Below, one piece after another: positions 19,101-25,860 of a stretch of 64,000 nucleotides of DNA (position 1 is its first letter; each line of letters starts with the position of its first letter). The DNA is taken from positions 186,001-250,000 of the forward strand of contig CALSRJ010000005.1 in assembly GCA_943788725.1 (NCBI GenBank), written 5' to 3'. Under the pieces are notes generated by a model. It was given only the letters and a program-made list of their open reading frames with translations. It ran no database searches and was not told where the DNA came from. The DNA is from an uncultured Flavobacteriales bacterium. Its GTDB lineage: Bacteria > Bacteroidota > Bacteroidia > Flavobacteriales_G > Salibacteraceae. Made by a program: the position numbers and the translations under genes.

Positions 19101-19262
19101 AGAGGTAGTTCCGTTGGAAGTGCCCATTTCCATGATGGTAGCGCCTGGAATGGTTATGCCACTTTCTTCAGTAACCACGCCCGTTACCGTCTTTTCTTGT
19201 GCTACGGAAATCGATACGCTTAGCGCGAAAATCAGTCCGATACTAGCAAGCCACTTTAACAT
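16161..19262 (-). CDS. SusC-family TonB-dependent transporter (beta-glucan locus)
   Basis: A 1033-residue outer-membrane transporter. After a signal peptide (residues 1-21) comes a carboxypeptidase-D regulatory-like domain (VTGVVTEESGITIPGATIME), a TonB-box region (VVVGYGTSKKKELTGA), a plug domain (IRIRGLSTFGDNDPLILVDG) and a 22-strand barrel ending ARTIMGGINLKF with a terminal aromatic residue. It should import oligosaccharides from beta-glucan at the expense of the proton gradient. It is the first gene of the minus arm, divergent from the NrtR-type regulator; the 213-base gap between them holds several palindromes. Confidence 0.96.
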   Translation of the reverse strand: MLKWLASIGLIFALSVSISVAQEKTVTGVVTEESGITIPGATIMEMGTSNGTTSDMDGNYTIKVSDAATAVLKYSFIGYAPQEIAVAGRATINTTMAPSVAALDEVVVVGYGTSKKKELTGATSRVKGDQIEKLNIPRMDQALQGQVAGVSINTNSGSPGGSSSIRIRGLSTFGDNDPLILVDGVVYDSEGLNALNPSDIASINVLKDATAGIYGVRAANGVILIETKKGVNGGKPQVEFSSYYGIQQTSRKLGLLNAQEYALIKNDMFGRGGDDLPFDNTNLGAGTNWQDSVFTQAAIQNYNLSMTGGSKNTSYSIGGSYFSQDGIVGGDKANFTRYNGRVNFVTDLSEKLTLTSVLLYTHEERSTLPENGIGSVLYNTVNAFPTEPIRTPDGNYSYLEEVTDIINPIAQIENTFNRIKVDKIVGKEELTYTFNDNLSFSNRISYNYALVDYKTFNPLVWFGPGKAQNNALNADLDPNIVLIGDSTAIERGASVYESRATYLDLTFESYLNYDKIFNDIHQVKATLGASIFRRRGQGLNATAYNIPNNSLEYADISANLAPGGYLNNAGSFQFEERLLSTFLRAEYAYKFRYIFSGILRRDGSSKFGPNSRYGLFPTFSGAWLLSEEDFFNVASITFAKVRLSYGVSGNDQIANFAYRALLNGEGVYVFNDVITQGVALGRASNPDLKWETTRQLNLGFDLTFFKAVNVGMNYFRKNTYDLLFQPDVSAVIGSYGAGGQPPFINAGDVANQGVELELGYQTHPDRPLGFGVNFNTTYIRNRVLSVPEGVEFLPGAGFGVGGVVATRFEEGFPIGYYIGYETDGIWQTQSEIDNSEVEQLGAQPGDLKFVDQDGDGVISFGNDNDRVMLGSPIPDFTFGLSLNVRYKSVDVSANFYSAIGQEIIRNYERQQPYANQLNYWNDRWIGPLSSEEIPRVTTDATRNTEFSDFFVEDGSFVRLRNVQVGFTFPESLTQKAKISSLRIYVAGNNLVTLTNYQGFDPDIGAAGGTLSAGIDYGFYPQARTIMGGINLKF

Positions 19263-19301
19263 AGGTCAGTCAGTTTTGATGGGTATTTCTACCGCTAGGA
19301 T

Positions 19302-19318
19302 ATGGTTAAAAATACCAT
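19302..19318. promoter_or_regulatory. Candidate operator between susC and the NrtR-type regulator
   Basis: The palindrome ATGGT-TAAAAAT-ACCAT has perfect 5-base arms and a 7-base AT-rich spacer, the same spacer length as the CTWAGTGT operators later in the window. A degenerate copy, ATGGT-CTGAAAT-ACTAA, lies 96 bases away at 19398-19414. The assignment to the regulator at 19476-20225 is inference. Confidence 0.35.
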
Positions 19319-19341
19319 TACAGAAAATCAATATTACTAAT

Positions 19342-19362
19342 TTTCATTTATAACTAATGAAA
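19342..19362. promoter_or_regulatory. Second candidate operator in the susC/regulator gap
   Basis: TTTCATT-TATAACT-AATGAAA is a perfect palindrome with 7-base arms and a 7-base spacer midway between the divergent genes. AT-rich sequence makes chance palindromes more likely, so confidence is low. Confidence 0.3.
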
Positions 19363-19430
19363 TTAATGGCCGAAAACTTAGCAATTCGTCATTTATTATG
19401 GTCTGAAATACTAAAAGATTGAATTTATGC

Positions 19431-19438
19431 TAGATTTG
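19431..19438 (+). promoter_or_regulatory. -7 promoter element of the NrtR-type regulator operon
   Basis: TAGATTTG matches TAnnTTTG exactly, 37 bases before the ATG at 19476. The degenerate ATGGT copy at 19398-19414 lies just upstream, where the -33 would be. Confidence 0.5.
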
Positions 19439-19475
19439 TGTTTCAACCAACCTATCGACCACCCAAGCACGCACT

Positions 19476-20225
19476 ATGAAAGAAAAAAAGGAGGTTCTAG
19501 AAGAGGTAATAGGACATCAATTCAGCGCTTATTATAAGATTCCTATTGACAAGTTCTTTCAATTTGCTTTATCCGTTGATGGCGTTGTACTTGGATACCA
19601 CGAACGAGGGCTCAAACTCTTGGTGATAGAACGAGGAGCTGAACCGCACCTTGGCAAGATGGCACTCCCAGGTGATCTGGTATATCCGAATGAGGATCTC
19701 GATTTGGCCGCGGTTCGAATTTTAAAGGACCTGACTGGCTTGGACAATGTATACTTAAAGCAGACAAAGTCATACGGGCAAGTAGATCGACACCCAATCG
19801 GAAGGGTAATCACCGTTGGCTATTATTCTTTGATCAGCGTGGATCGATATCAACCTTTGGCGAGCTCATGGGCTGACAATGTATTTTGGGTCGACATTGC
19901 TGACTTGCCAGAGTTGGCCTTTGACCACAGCGTAATCGTTTCGGAAACGCTGGAAATATTGAGAGAACGGGCACGTCAGCAACCGATCGGGTTTGAACTG
20001 CTCCCTAAGGAATTTACCTTGGGTGAAATGCAGGCCCTTTACGAAGCCATTCTGAATGAAAAGTTCGACAAGGCTAACTTTAGAAAACGCATTTTGAGCA
20101 TGGGACTGTTGAAAGATACACAGCGAATGCAGACCGATGTTCCTCATCGTCCTGCTCGATTGTATATGTTTGACAAGGATGCGTACGAAAGTCTGCTTAA
20201 GAAGGGATTCAATTTTGAGCTGTAG
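19476..20225 (+). CDS. NrtR-type (Nudix-derived) transcriptional regulator of the beta-glucan locus
   Basis: A 249-residue cytoplasmic regulator. A Nudix-fold sensor domain covers about residues 25-165, followed by a winged-helix DNA-binding domain (about 170-245; GFELLPKEFTLGEMQALYEA and FDKANFRKRILSMGLL). The Nudix box is degenerate (GDLVYPNEDLDLAAVRILKD; RILKDL where the enzyme has REUxEE), so it should bind a ligand without hydrolysing it, as known for the sugar regulator AraR of Bacteroides. It begins the plus-arm operon and is divergent from susC, so it probably controls both arms. The ligand, perhaps glucose or a gluco-oligosaccharide, is not known. It is a paralog of the protein at 37766-38473. 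Confidence 0.9.
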   Translation: MKEKKEVLEEVIGHQFSAYYKIPIDKFFQFALSVDGVVLGYHERGLKLLVIERGAEPHLGKMALPGDLVYPNEDLDLAAVRILKDLTGLDNVYLKQTKSYGQVDRHPIGRVITVGYYSLISVDRYQPLASSWADNVFWVDIADLPELAFDHSVIVSETLEILRERARQQPIGFELLPKEFTLGEMQALYEAILNEKFDKANFRKRILSMGLLKDTQRMQTDVPHRPARLYMFDKDAYESLLKKGFNFEL

Positions 20226-21492
20226 GGCCTACCTAAGTCTCCTGATCCTTGTTACCCTACTTGCCTGCTCTCCGCAAGAGGCGGTTGAGGTTTCCGTGCA
20301 GGAGACTCCAGCTGGTTGGCGACTCCATGTGGAGGACGAAACCTTCTACGTGCGCGGTGCGGGAGGTCGGCAATACTTTCATACACTCGAATCGGCAGGT
20401 GGAAACGCCGTCAGAACGTGGAATGCAAACCATGCCCAAGAAGTGCTCGACAGCGCAGAAGCGAACGGGCTAAAAGTAATGTTGGGGCTTTGGGTGCAGC
20501 ATGAGCGCCACGGATTTGACTACACCGATACAAAAGCGGTAGCAGCACAATTCGAAAAATTCAAAACCACGGTTGAGGCATTCAAAAACCACCCAGCATT
20601 GCTCCTTTGGGGCGTTGGAAATGAAGTGGGATTCGGAAGGAAGAACCTAGAAGCGATCGAAGCGGTAGATGACATTGCCCAAATGATTCAAGAACTCGAC
20701 CCGCGTCACCCGGTTACCACGGTAACAGCCGGAGTACAAGAGGAAGAAATTCCTGTTATTTTAAAATACGGAGAGCACATCGATTTTATCAGTGTGAACA
20801 GCTATGGCGGCATTGACAAGGTAGATGAGCGGCTAGAAGAGTATGGATACCATGGCCCTTACTTGATTACGGAATGGGGTCCCACTGGCCATTGGGAAGT
20901 AGACACTACGGAATGGGGTGCGGCCATCGAACAATCGACCACGGAGAAGGAAATAGCTTATTATGAACGCTATCAAGAACATATCCTGAATGCCCCTCGG
21001 TGCATGGGAAGCTTCGTTTTCTTGTGGGGGCAAAAACAGGAACGTACCCACACTTGGTACGGGATGTTTGATGAAAACGGCAAGCCCTACGGCACCGTTC
21101 AAGCGTTGCAGCAAGCGTGGGCAGGAGAATCCTTAGAGCCTTCTTCTGCAAGGATCGAAAACATTCGTTTGGAAGGGCACACGTTCAAGGCTTCGGAAAC
21201 CATGGTAGGCGGCAGAGTAGCTTCGTTTGAAGTGGAAGGTGAGTTTGCGGATGACGCCACCATCACCTGGGAGTTGTTTGGAGAATCGAAGGCAAAGTCT
21301 TCTGGCGGTGACCTTGAAGATCAACCCGAACGCGTCTCATGGTTGATGAACAACGGAATGGTTCCCTACCAAGCAGTGATGAGCACGCCGGATACCAGTG
21401 GCGATTTCCGGATTTTTGTCACCGTGGAACAAAACGGCTTCCTGTCTACGGCTAACGTTCCGTTTTACATCATTCGTTCGTACAGTGACTGA
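20215..21492 (+). CDS. Clan GH-A glycoside hydrolase lipoprotein
   Basis: About 425 residues. The lipoprotein signal LSCRAYLSLLILVTLLAC fits a TTG start at 20215, overlapping the regulator stop by 11 bases with a purine-rich AAGAAGGGA upstream; upstream ATGs at 20137 or 20179 are also in frame, so the start is uncertain. The catalytic domain (about residues 30-300) is a TIM barrel with the clan GH-A pair: Glu137 in WGVGNEVG as acid/base and Glu220 in ITEWGPTGHW as nucleophile. A beta-rich C-terminal domain follows (about 305-425). It resembles the GH2 TIM-barrel and GH5 group, but I cannot fix the CAZy family. The neighbours suggest it attacks beta-glucan or its branches. Confidence 0.75.
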   Translation: MSCRAYLSLLILVTLLACSPQEAVEVSVQETPAGWRLHVEDETFYVRGAGGRQYFHTLESAGGNAVRTWNANHAQEVLDSAEANGLKVMLGLWVQHERHGFDYTDTKAVAAQFEKFKTTVEAFKNHPALLLWGVGNEVGFGRKNLEAIEAVDDIAQMIQELDPRHPVTTVTAGVQEEEIPVILKYGEHIDFISVNSYGGIDKVDERLEEYGYHGPYLITEWGPTGHWEVDTTEWGAAIEQSTTEKEIAYYERYQEHILNAPRCMGSFVFLWGQKQERTHTWYGMFDENGKPYGTVQALQQAWAGESLEPSSARIENIRLEGHTFKASETMVGGRVASFEVEGEFADDATITWELFGESKAKSSGGDLEDQPERVSWLMNNGMVPYQAVMSTPDTSGDFRIFVTVEQNGFLSTANVPFYIIRSYSD

Positions 21493-23116
21493 ACTCAGCG
21501 CTATTGACATGGTGGTCATCGCAGGGTACTTCCTGCTGATTTTGTACATCGCTTTTCGCGTGGTTCGTAAAGGCCGAAAGGCATCCCAAGCTTCCTTTGA
21601 GAATTCAGAAGAGTACTTCCTCGGAGGGCGTGACTTGGGCTGGTTCGTGATTGGTGCCTCTCTGTTTGCTTCAAACATTGGATCAGAACATTTGGTGGGA
21701 CTTGCAGGACAAGGAGCTTCAGGTGATTTTGTAGCCTCTCAATTTGAGATCCTCGCCTCTATCATGCTCCTTTTGTTGGGATGGATTTTCGTTCCTTTCT
21801 ACCTCAAGAGCGGCGTGTTTACCATGCCCGAATTTCTGGAGAAGCGCTACAGTCCAGCGGCCAGGAATTATCTCAGCTGGGTTTCCATCGTTGCCTATGT
21901 CCTTACCAAAATTTCGGTCACCATTGCCGCTGGGGGGATCGTATTCACTGCCTTACTCGGCATTGATTTTTGGACGGGGGCCATCCTCATCGTGATCATC
22001 ACGGGTGCCTACACCGTTTTGGGGGGGCTGAAAGCGGTGGTGTATACCGACATGATGCAGATGTTCATTCTGATCGGCGGCGCTATTGGTTTGACCGTCT
22101 ATGGGCTAAATGAAGTAGGTGGATTTGAGGCTTTGCGCGCTAGCACTTCAGAAAATTACCTCTCACTATGGAGACCCCTCTCAGACGATGCCTTTCCTTG
22201 GACCGGTATCCTTTTCGGGGCCCCCATCCTCGGGGTTTGGTATTGGTGTACCGATCAGTTCATCGTGCAGCGGGTGCTCGCTGCCAAGGACCTCGACAAC
22301 GCCAGAAAGGGAACCATTTTCGCCGGCTATCTCAAGCTTCTTCCGATGTTCATCTTTGTGTTGCCAGGGGTCATTGCCTACGCTTTGTCTACTGGCCCTG
22401 AGCCCATGCTGAGCTTTCCACAGGTAGACGGGCAGTCACAATATGACGCTGCCTTACCGGTGCTGGTGATGCAGCTCTTACCCGCTGGGTTGCGTGGACT
22501 TGTGGTGGCTGGTCTATTGGCCGCTTTGATGAGCTCGTTGAGCTCGGTATTCAATTCGTGTTCCTCCCTGTTCACCATCGATATTTATAAAAAGTTTAAT
22601 CCCAACGCCAGCGAGAAGAAGCTGGTCTTGGTCGGACAAGTTGCTACGGCTGTGCTTGTAGTCCTTGGACTGGCGTGGATTCCCATGCTTAACATCATTG
22701 AAGGGGGTTTATTTCAAAAGCTGCAAAGCATCCAAGCCTACATCGCCCCGCCTATTGCTTCGGTGTTCTTGCTCGGCTTGTTCATCCGAAGGATCAATGC
22801 CAAAGGTGCCATGGCTTCGCTCATCACCGGAGCGGTATTGGGTGTATTCCGCTTGGTGCTCGAATTGAATAAGGGCGAGCTTTCTGGTTTCTTGTTCACC
22901 GTTGCTGACATCAATTTCCTCCACTTTGCCTTGCTGCTCTTCGTGCTTTGTTCGGCAGTCTTGCTCGCGGTAAGTTTCATGACGGCTGCAGACGACAAAC
23001 CCGAAATCAACTTGGTCACCTACTCGAAACCCGAGACGGGATACAAGCGATCGAACGTAGTTTTCACGGTCGGATTGCTGGCCATAGTAGCAATACTTTG
23101 GATCACCTTCAGATGA
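21485..23116 (+). CDS. Sodium/solute symporter (SSS family)
   Basis: A 543-residue inner-membrane protein of the sodium:solute symporter family, with about 14 hydrophobic segments (first LSAIDMVVIAGYFLLILYIA). Family motifs include the SLFASNIGSEHLVGLAGQGA stretch, YTVLGGLKAVVYTDMMQ and LMSSLSSVFNSCSSLFTID. It probably imports glucose or short beta-gluco-oligosaccharides made by the neighbouring enzymes. I choose GTG at 21485, which overlaps the preceding stop by 8 bases and gives the family's usual N-terminus; the ATG at 21398 would overlap far more. Its own stop overlaps the GH3 start (ATGA). Confidence 0.93.
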   Translation: MTELSAIDMVVIAGYFLLILYIAFRVVRKGRKASQASFENSEEYFLGGRDLGWFVIGASLFASNIGSEHLVGLAGQGASGDFVASQFEILASIMLLLLGWIFVPFYLKSGVFTMPEFLEKRYSPAARNYLSWVSIVAYVLTKISVTIAAGGIVFTALLGIDFWTGAILIVIITGAYTVLGGLKAVVYTDMMQMFILIGGAIGLTVYGLNEVGGFEALRASTSENYLSLWRPLSDDAFPWTGILFGAPILGVWYWCTDQFIVQRVLAAKDLDNARKGTIFAGYLKLLPMFIFVLPGVIAYALSTGPEPMLSFPQVDGQSQYDAALPVLVMQLLPAGLRGLVVAGLLAALMSSLSSVFNSCSSLFTIDIYKKFNPNASEKKLVLVGQVATAVLVVLGLAWIPMLNIIEGGLFQKLQSIQAYIAPPIASVFLLGLFIRRINAKGAMASLITGAVLGVFRLVLELNKGELSGFLFTVADINFLHFALLLFVLCSAVLLAVSFMTAADDKPEINLVTYSKPETGYKRSNVVFTVGLLAIVAILWITFR

Positions 23117-25341
23117 GAATACCGGCATTCTTACTGCTCCCTTTAGTACTTTGGATAGTTGCTGCTTGTAGTTCTGGTAACCAAGGACAATCCGAACCAA
23201 GGACGGAGGTAGATGCGATATTACAAGGCCTGAGTCTCGAGCAGAAAATCGGCCAAATGGCCCAGCTCAACATCGAGGTTTTTATAAACCGACAGGACGG
23301 CAAACTCACTCATCCGATTCGCTTGGACACCGCTAAGCTCGTCGAAGCCATCCAAAAGCGTGGCATTGGGTCGATCATGAACACTGCAGGTCAGGCCATG
23401 GAGCTTGAGGACTGGCACTACATCACTGAAACGATTGAGTATGTCCAAGAGCAAGGAGGTAAGATACCCATCATCTATGCCATTGACGCGGTGCACGGAA
23501 CCAATTACGTGGCAGGTTCTACGCTCTTTCCCCATCAATTGGGCATGGCCGCGACGTGGAACGATAGCCTCGTACGACGCATGGGAGAAGTGACTGCCTT
23601 GGAATCAAGAGCTGCTGGCATTCCTTGGATTTTTTCGCCCATTCTGGACGTTGCACGACAGCCGCTCTGGGTGCAGTTCTTTGAAACGTTTGGAGAAGAT
23701 AGCTACCTCGCGCAGCGCATGGGAACGGCCATTACTTTAGGATATCAAGAAAGCGAATGGCCTGTGGCCGCATGCGCGAAACACTTTGTTGGCTATGGCT
23801 TTCCCTTCACGGGTAAAGACAGAACCCCCGTTCAGATCGGAGAAAGGGCATTGCGCGAACTCCACGTACCTGCCTTCGAAGCTTCGATCCACCAAGGCCT
23901 TCGGTCCATCATGATCGGGTCGAACGAATTTGACGGCGTACCCATGCTGGCAAGTGAATATTGGGTGAACGAGGTCTTGCGCAAGGAGATTGGGTTTGAT
24001 GGTGTCCTTCTTTCTGATTGGGCCGATGTAGCCCATTTGTCGGATTGGCACCGTGTTGCAAAAGACACCTTGGAAGCAACGCGTATGGCGATAGAAGCAG
24101 GCTTGGATATGGCCATGATCCCCAATGATTATTCCTTTTGCGACGATCTACTCCGGTTGGTAAAAGACAGTATGATCAGCGAATCCCGGATCGATGCTTC
24201 GGTGCGGCGGATCTTACAATTGAAGTGGGAAATGGGTTTGTTCGATGAAATAAATCGCCCAAAAATGGACGCATTTGCCACCAAAGAGAACAGTGACGAG
24301 GCCTACGAAGCGGCGGTGGAGGGTATTACCTTGCTGAAGAACGAAAGCGACATCCTGCCAATTGATCCAGCGGAACGCATCTTCGTTACCGGTCCAACCG
24401 CGCATAGTTTGGTGCACCTGAATGGAGCGTGGTCGCGCACCTGGCAAGGCGCGGATACGGTAATCGGCAAAGAAGGGCGCCCAAGTGTTCTTGAAGCTAT
24501 GCGGGCTTCTAACCCTGACTTGATCTACCTAGAAGGTTCGAGCGTTGAAGAGGTAGGAGATCTCGATCGAGTGCGTTCTGAGGCCAAGGTGGCATCGGTT
24601 ATTGTGCTCTGCCTCGGTGAAACGCCAGCTACGGAAAAACCGGGCGATCGACGTGACCTGACCATTTCCGACGCCCAGTTGGCGTTGGCGAATGCGGTAC
24701 TCGACCTGGGTAAACCTGTGGTCGTGGTATTGCTGCAAGACCGCCCACAGATCGTGGCTTCAATCGCCGATCGATGCGCGGCGGTGGTGATGGGGTACCG
24801 ACCGGGCAATGAAGGAGGCAGGGCCTTGGCCGATCTCTTGTTTGGCAAACGTAATTTCTCAGGCCGCCTGCCTTTTACATACCCATCCTCTGTCAACGAT
24901 TTGATGACCTACGACCACAAATTTGCCGAGACCATTGGGCCAGATTGGGGACCTACGGGTTTTCAGCCGCAGTGGGAATTTGGCTATGGGTTGAGCTATA
25001 CGCGCTTTGAATACGAAGGGCTTTCGCTGAATAAGATGGCCTATTCCATCGATGATACGATCCAAGTTTCCATGCATGTCAAGAACGTGGGCGGGCGAGA
25101 TGGCAATGAAGTTGTTCAGGTGTATGTGAGGGATGAAATTGCCAGCATTACCCCATCCGTTAAGCGTTTGAGAGATTTCAAGAAAATCGGGCTTCAAGCA
25201 GGGGAGGAAGAGGAGATGCACTTTTCGATTCCAGTCCGTGCACTGGCATTCGTGGGATTGGACAATGCATGGACCACTGAACCGGGATGGTTCACCCTGA
25301 AAGTCGGAGACCTAGAAGAGCGCTTCGAGGTCATCGACTGA
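23113..25341 (+). CDS. GH3 beta-glucosidase lipoprotein
   Basis: A 742-residue GH3 enzyme with a lipoprotein signal (MRIPAFLLLPLVLWIVAAC, Cys19). It has an N-terminal TIM barrel with the nucleophile Asp302 in GVLLSDWADV, the KHFVGYGFPFTGKDR substrate-binding stretch, an alpha/beta sandwich domain (about residues 390-600) and a C-terminal fibronectin III-like domain (VKNVGGRDGNEVVQVYVRD). It cleaves terminal beta-linked glucose, completing breakdown of the oligosaccharides imported by SusCD, probably in the periplasm. The ATG at 23113 overlaps the symporter stop by four bases, so the four plus-arm genes are translationally coupled. Confidence 0.95.
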   Translation: MRIPAFLLLPLVLWIVAACSSGNQGQSEPRTEVDAILQGLSLEQKIGQMAQLNIEVFINRQDGKLTHPIRLDTAKLVEAIQKRGIGSIMNTAGQAMELEDWHYITETIEYVQEQGGKIPIIYAIDAVHGTNYVAGSTLFPHQLGMAATWNDSLVRRMGEVTALESRAAGIPWIFSPILDVARQPLWVQFFETFGEDSYLAQRMGTAITLGYQESEWPVAACAKHFVGYGFPFTGKDRTPVQIGERALRELHVPAFEASIHQGLRSIMIGSNEFDGVPMLASEYWVNEVLRKEIGFDGVLLSDWADVAHLSDWHRVAKDTLEATRMAIEAGLDMAMIPNDYSFCDDLLRLVKDSMISESRIDASVRRILQLKWEMGLFDEINRPKMDAFATKENSDEAYEAAVEGITLLKNESDILPIDPAERIFVTGPTAHSLVHLNGAWSRTWQGADTVIGKEGRPSVLEAMRASNPDLIYLEGSSVEEVGDLDRVRSEAKVASVIVLCLGETPATEKPGDRRDLTISDAQLALANAVLDLGKPVVVVLLQDRPQIVASIADRCAAVVMGYRPGNEGGRALADLLFGKRNFSGRLPFTYPSSVNDLMTYDHKFAETIGPDWGPTGFQPQWEFGYGLSYTRFEYEGLSLNKMAYSIDDTIQVSMHVKNVGGRDGNEVVQVYVRDEIASITPSVKRLRDFKKIGLQAGEEEEMHFSIPVRALAFVGLDNAWTTEPGWFTLKVGDLEERFEVID

Positions 25342-25426
25342 GGCAAATGATCAAGACTTCGATGCTGTTTAAATACGGCGCACACTAAACCGCTCAAAAC
25401 CACGTCTTTTGTCCAAACACTTGACC

Positions 25427-25678
25427 ATGCGCTATTTACCCCTCCTCGTTATCACGGTTTTCCTCTCCATCTCGTGCAACAAAGACGACTGTTCTAGGCC
25501 GGACCAATGTTCGGAAGTACCTGAAGCGGGTCCTTGTGAGGCGTACATTCCATCCTATTATTATGACAAGGAGGACGGAAAATGCAAGGAGTTCATCTAC
25601 GGCGGTTGCGGTGGCAATGTGCCCTATGAAACCCTTGAGGCGTGTTGGGAATGTGAGTGTGATAAGAGGTTGGAGTGA
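25427..25678 (+). CDS. Kunitz (BPTI)-domain lipoprotein
   Basis: An 83-residue lipoprotein (MRYLPLLVITVFLSISC, Cys17) whose mature part is one Kunitz protease-inhibitor domain. Cysteines 28, 37, 53 and 61 have exactly the spacing of BPTI cysteines 5, 14, 30 and 38, and GPCEA, YYYD and FIYGGCGGN are family motifs. Cys73 follows one residue early, and the last cysteine position is offset (Cys76 or Cys78 instead of +4). The P1 residue after the second cysteine is Glu38, where BPTI has Lys15, so trypsin would not be the expected target. I start at the ATG at 25427; the start at 25409 would spoil the signal peptide. It stands alone, between the glucan locus and mfd. Confidence 0.85.
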   Translation: MRYLPLLVITVFLSISCNKDDCSRPDQCSEVPEAGPCEAYIPSYYYDKEDGKCKEFIYGGCGGNVPYETLEACWECECDKRLE

Positions 25679-25681
25679 GGA

Positions 25682-25703
25682 GCTAGGAACTAGGGGCTAG
25701 GGG
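25682..25703. repeat. Short direct repeat GCTAGG/AACTAGG/GGCTAGG
   Basis: Three near-copies of a 7-base unit with CTAGG follow the Kunitz gene stop. The remaining gap to mfd (to 25860) shows no gene or clear hairpin terminator. Confidence 0.4.
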
Positions 25704-25860
25704 GTGAGTTTTGATTGCTGGCTTCGTTGAAGGCTTCTTTTAGCGGGCTAATTAATTTAGCTGGGGGTTGGAAAGAACATTATCCATAAACTCTATGGTG
25801 ACCAAAGGTCATACTGCTGTGAAGGGAACTTTTCCCCACCTTCGCGGTTGCTTTTGAGGC

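Noticed and set aside
19476-20225. Nudix hydrolase enzyme
   Set aside because: The Nudix box lacks the catalytic glutamates and a winged-helix domain follows, which fits a regulator.
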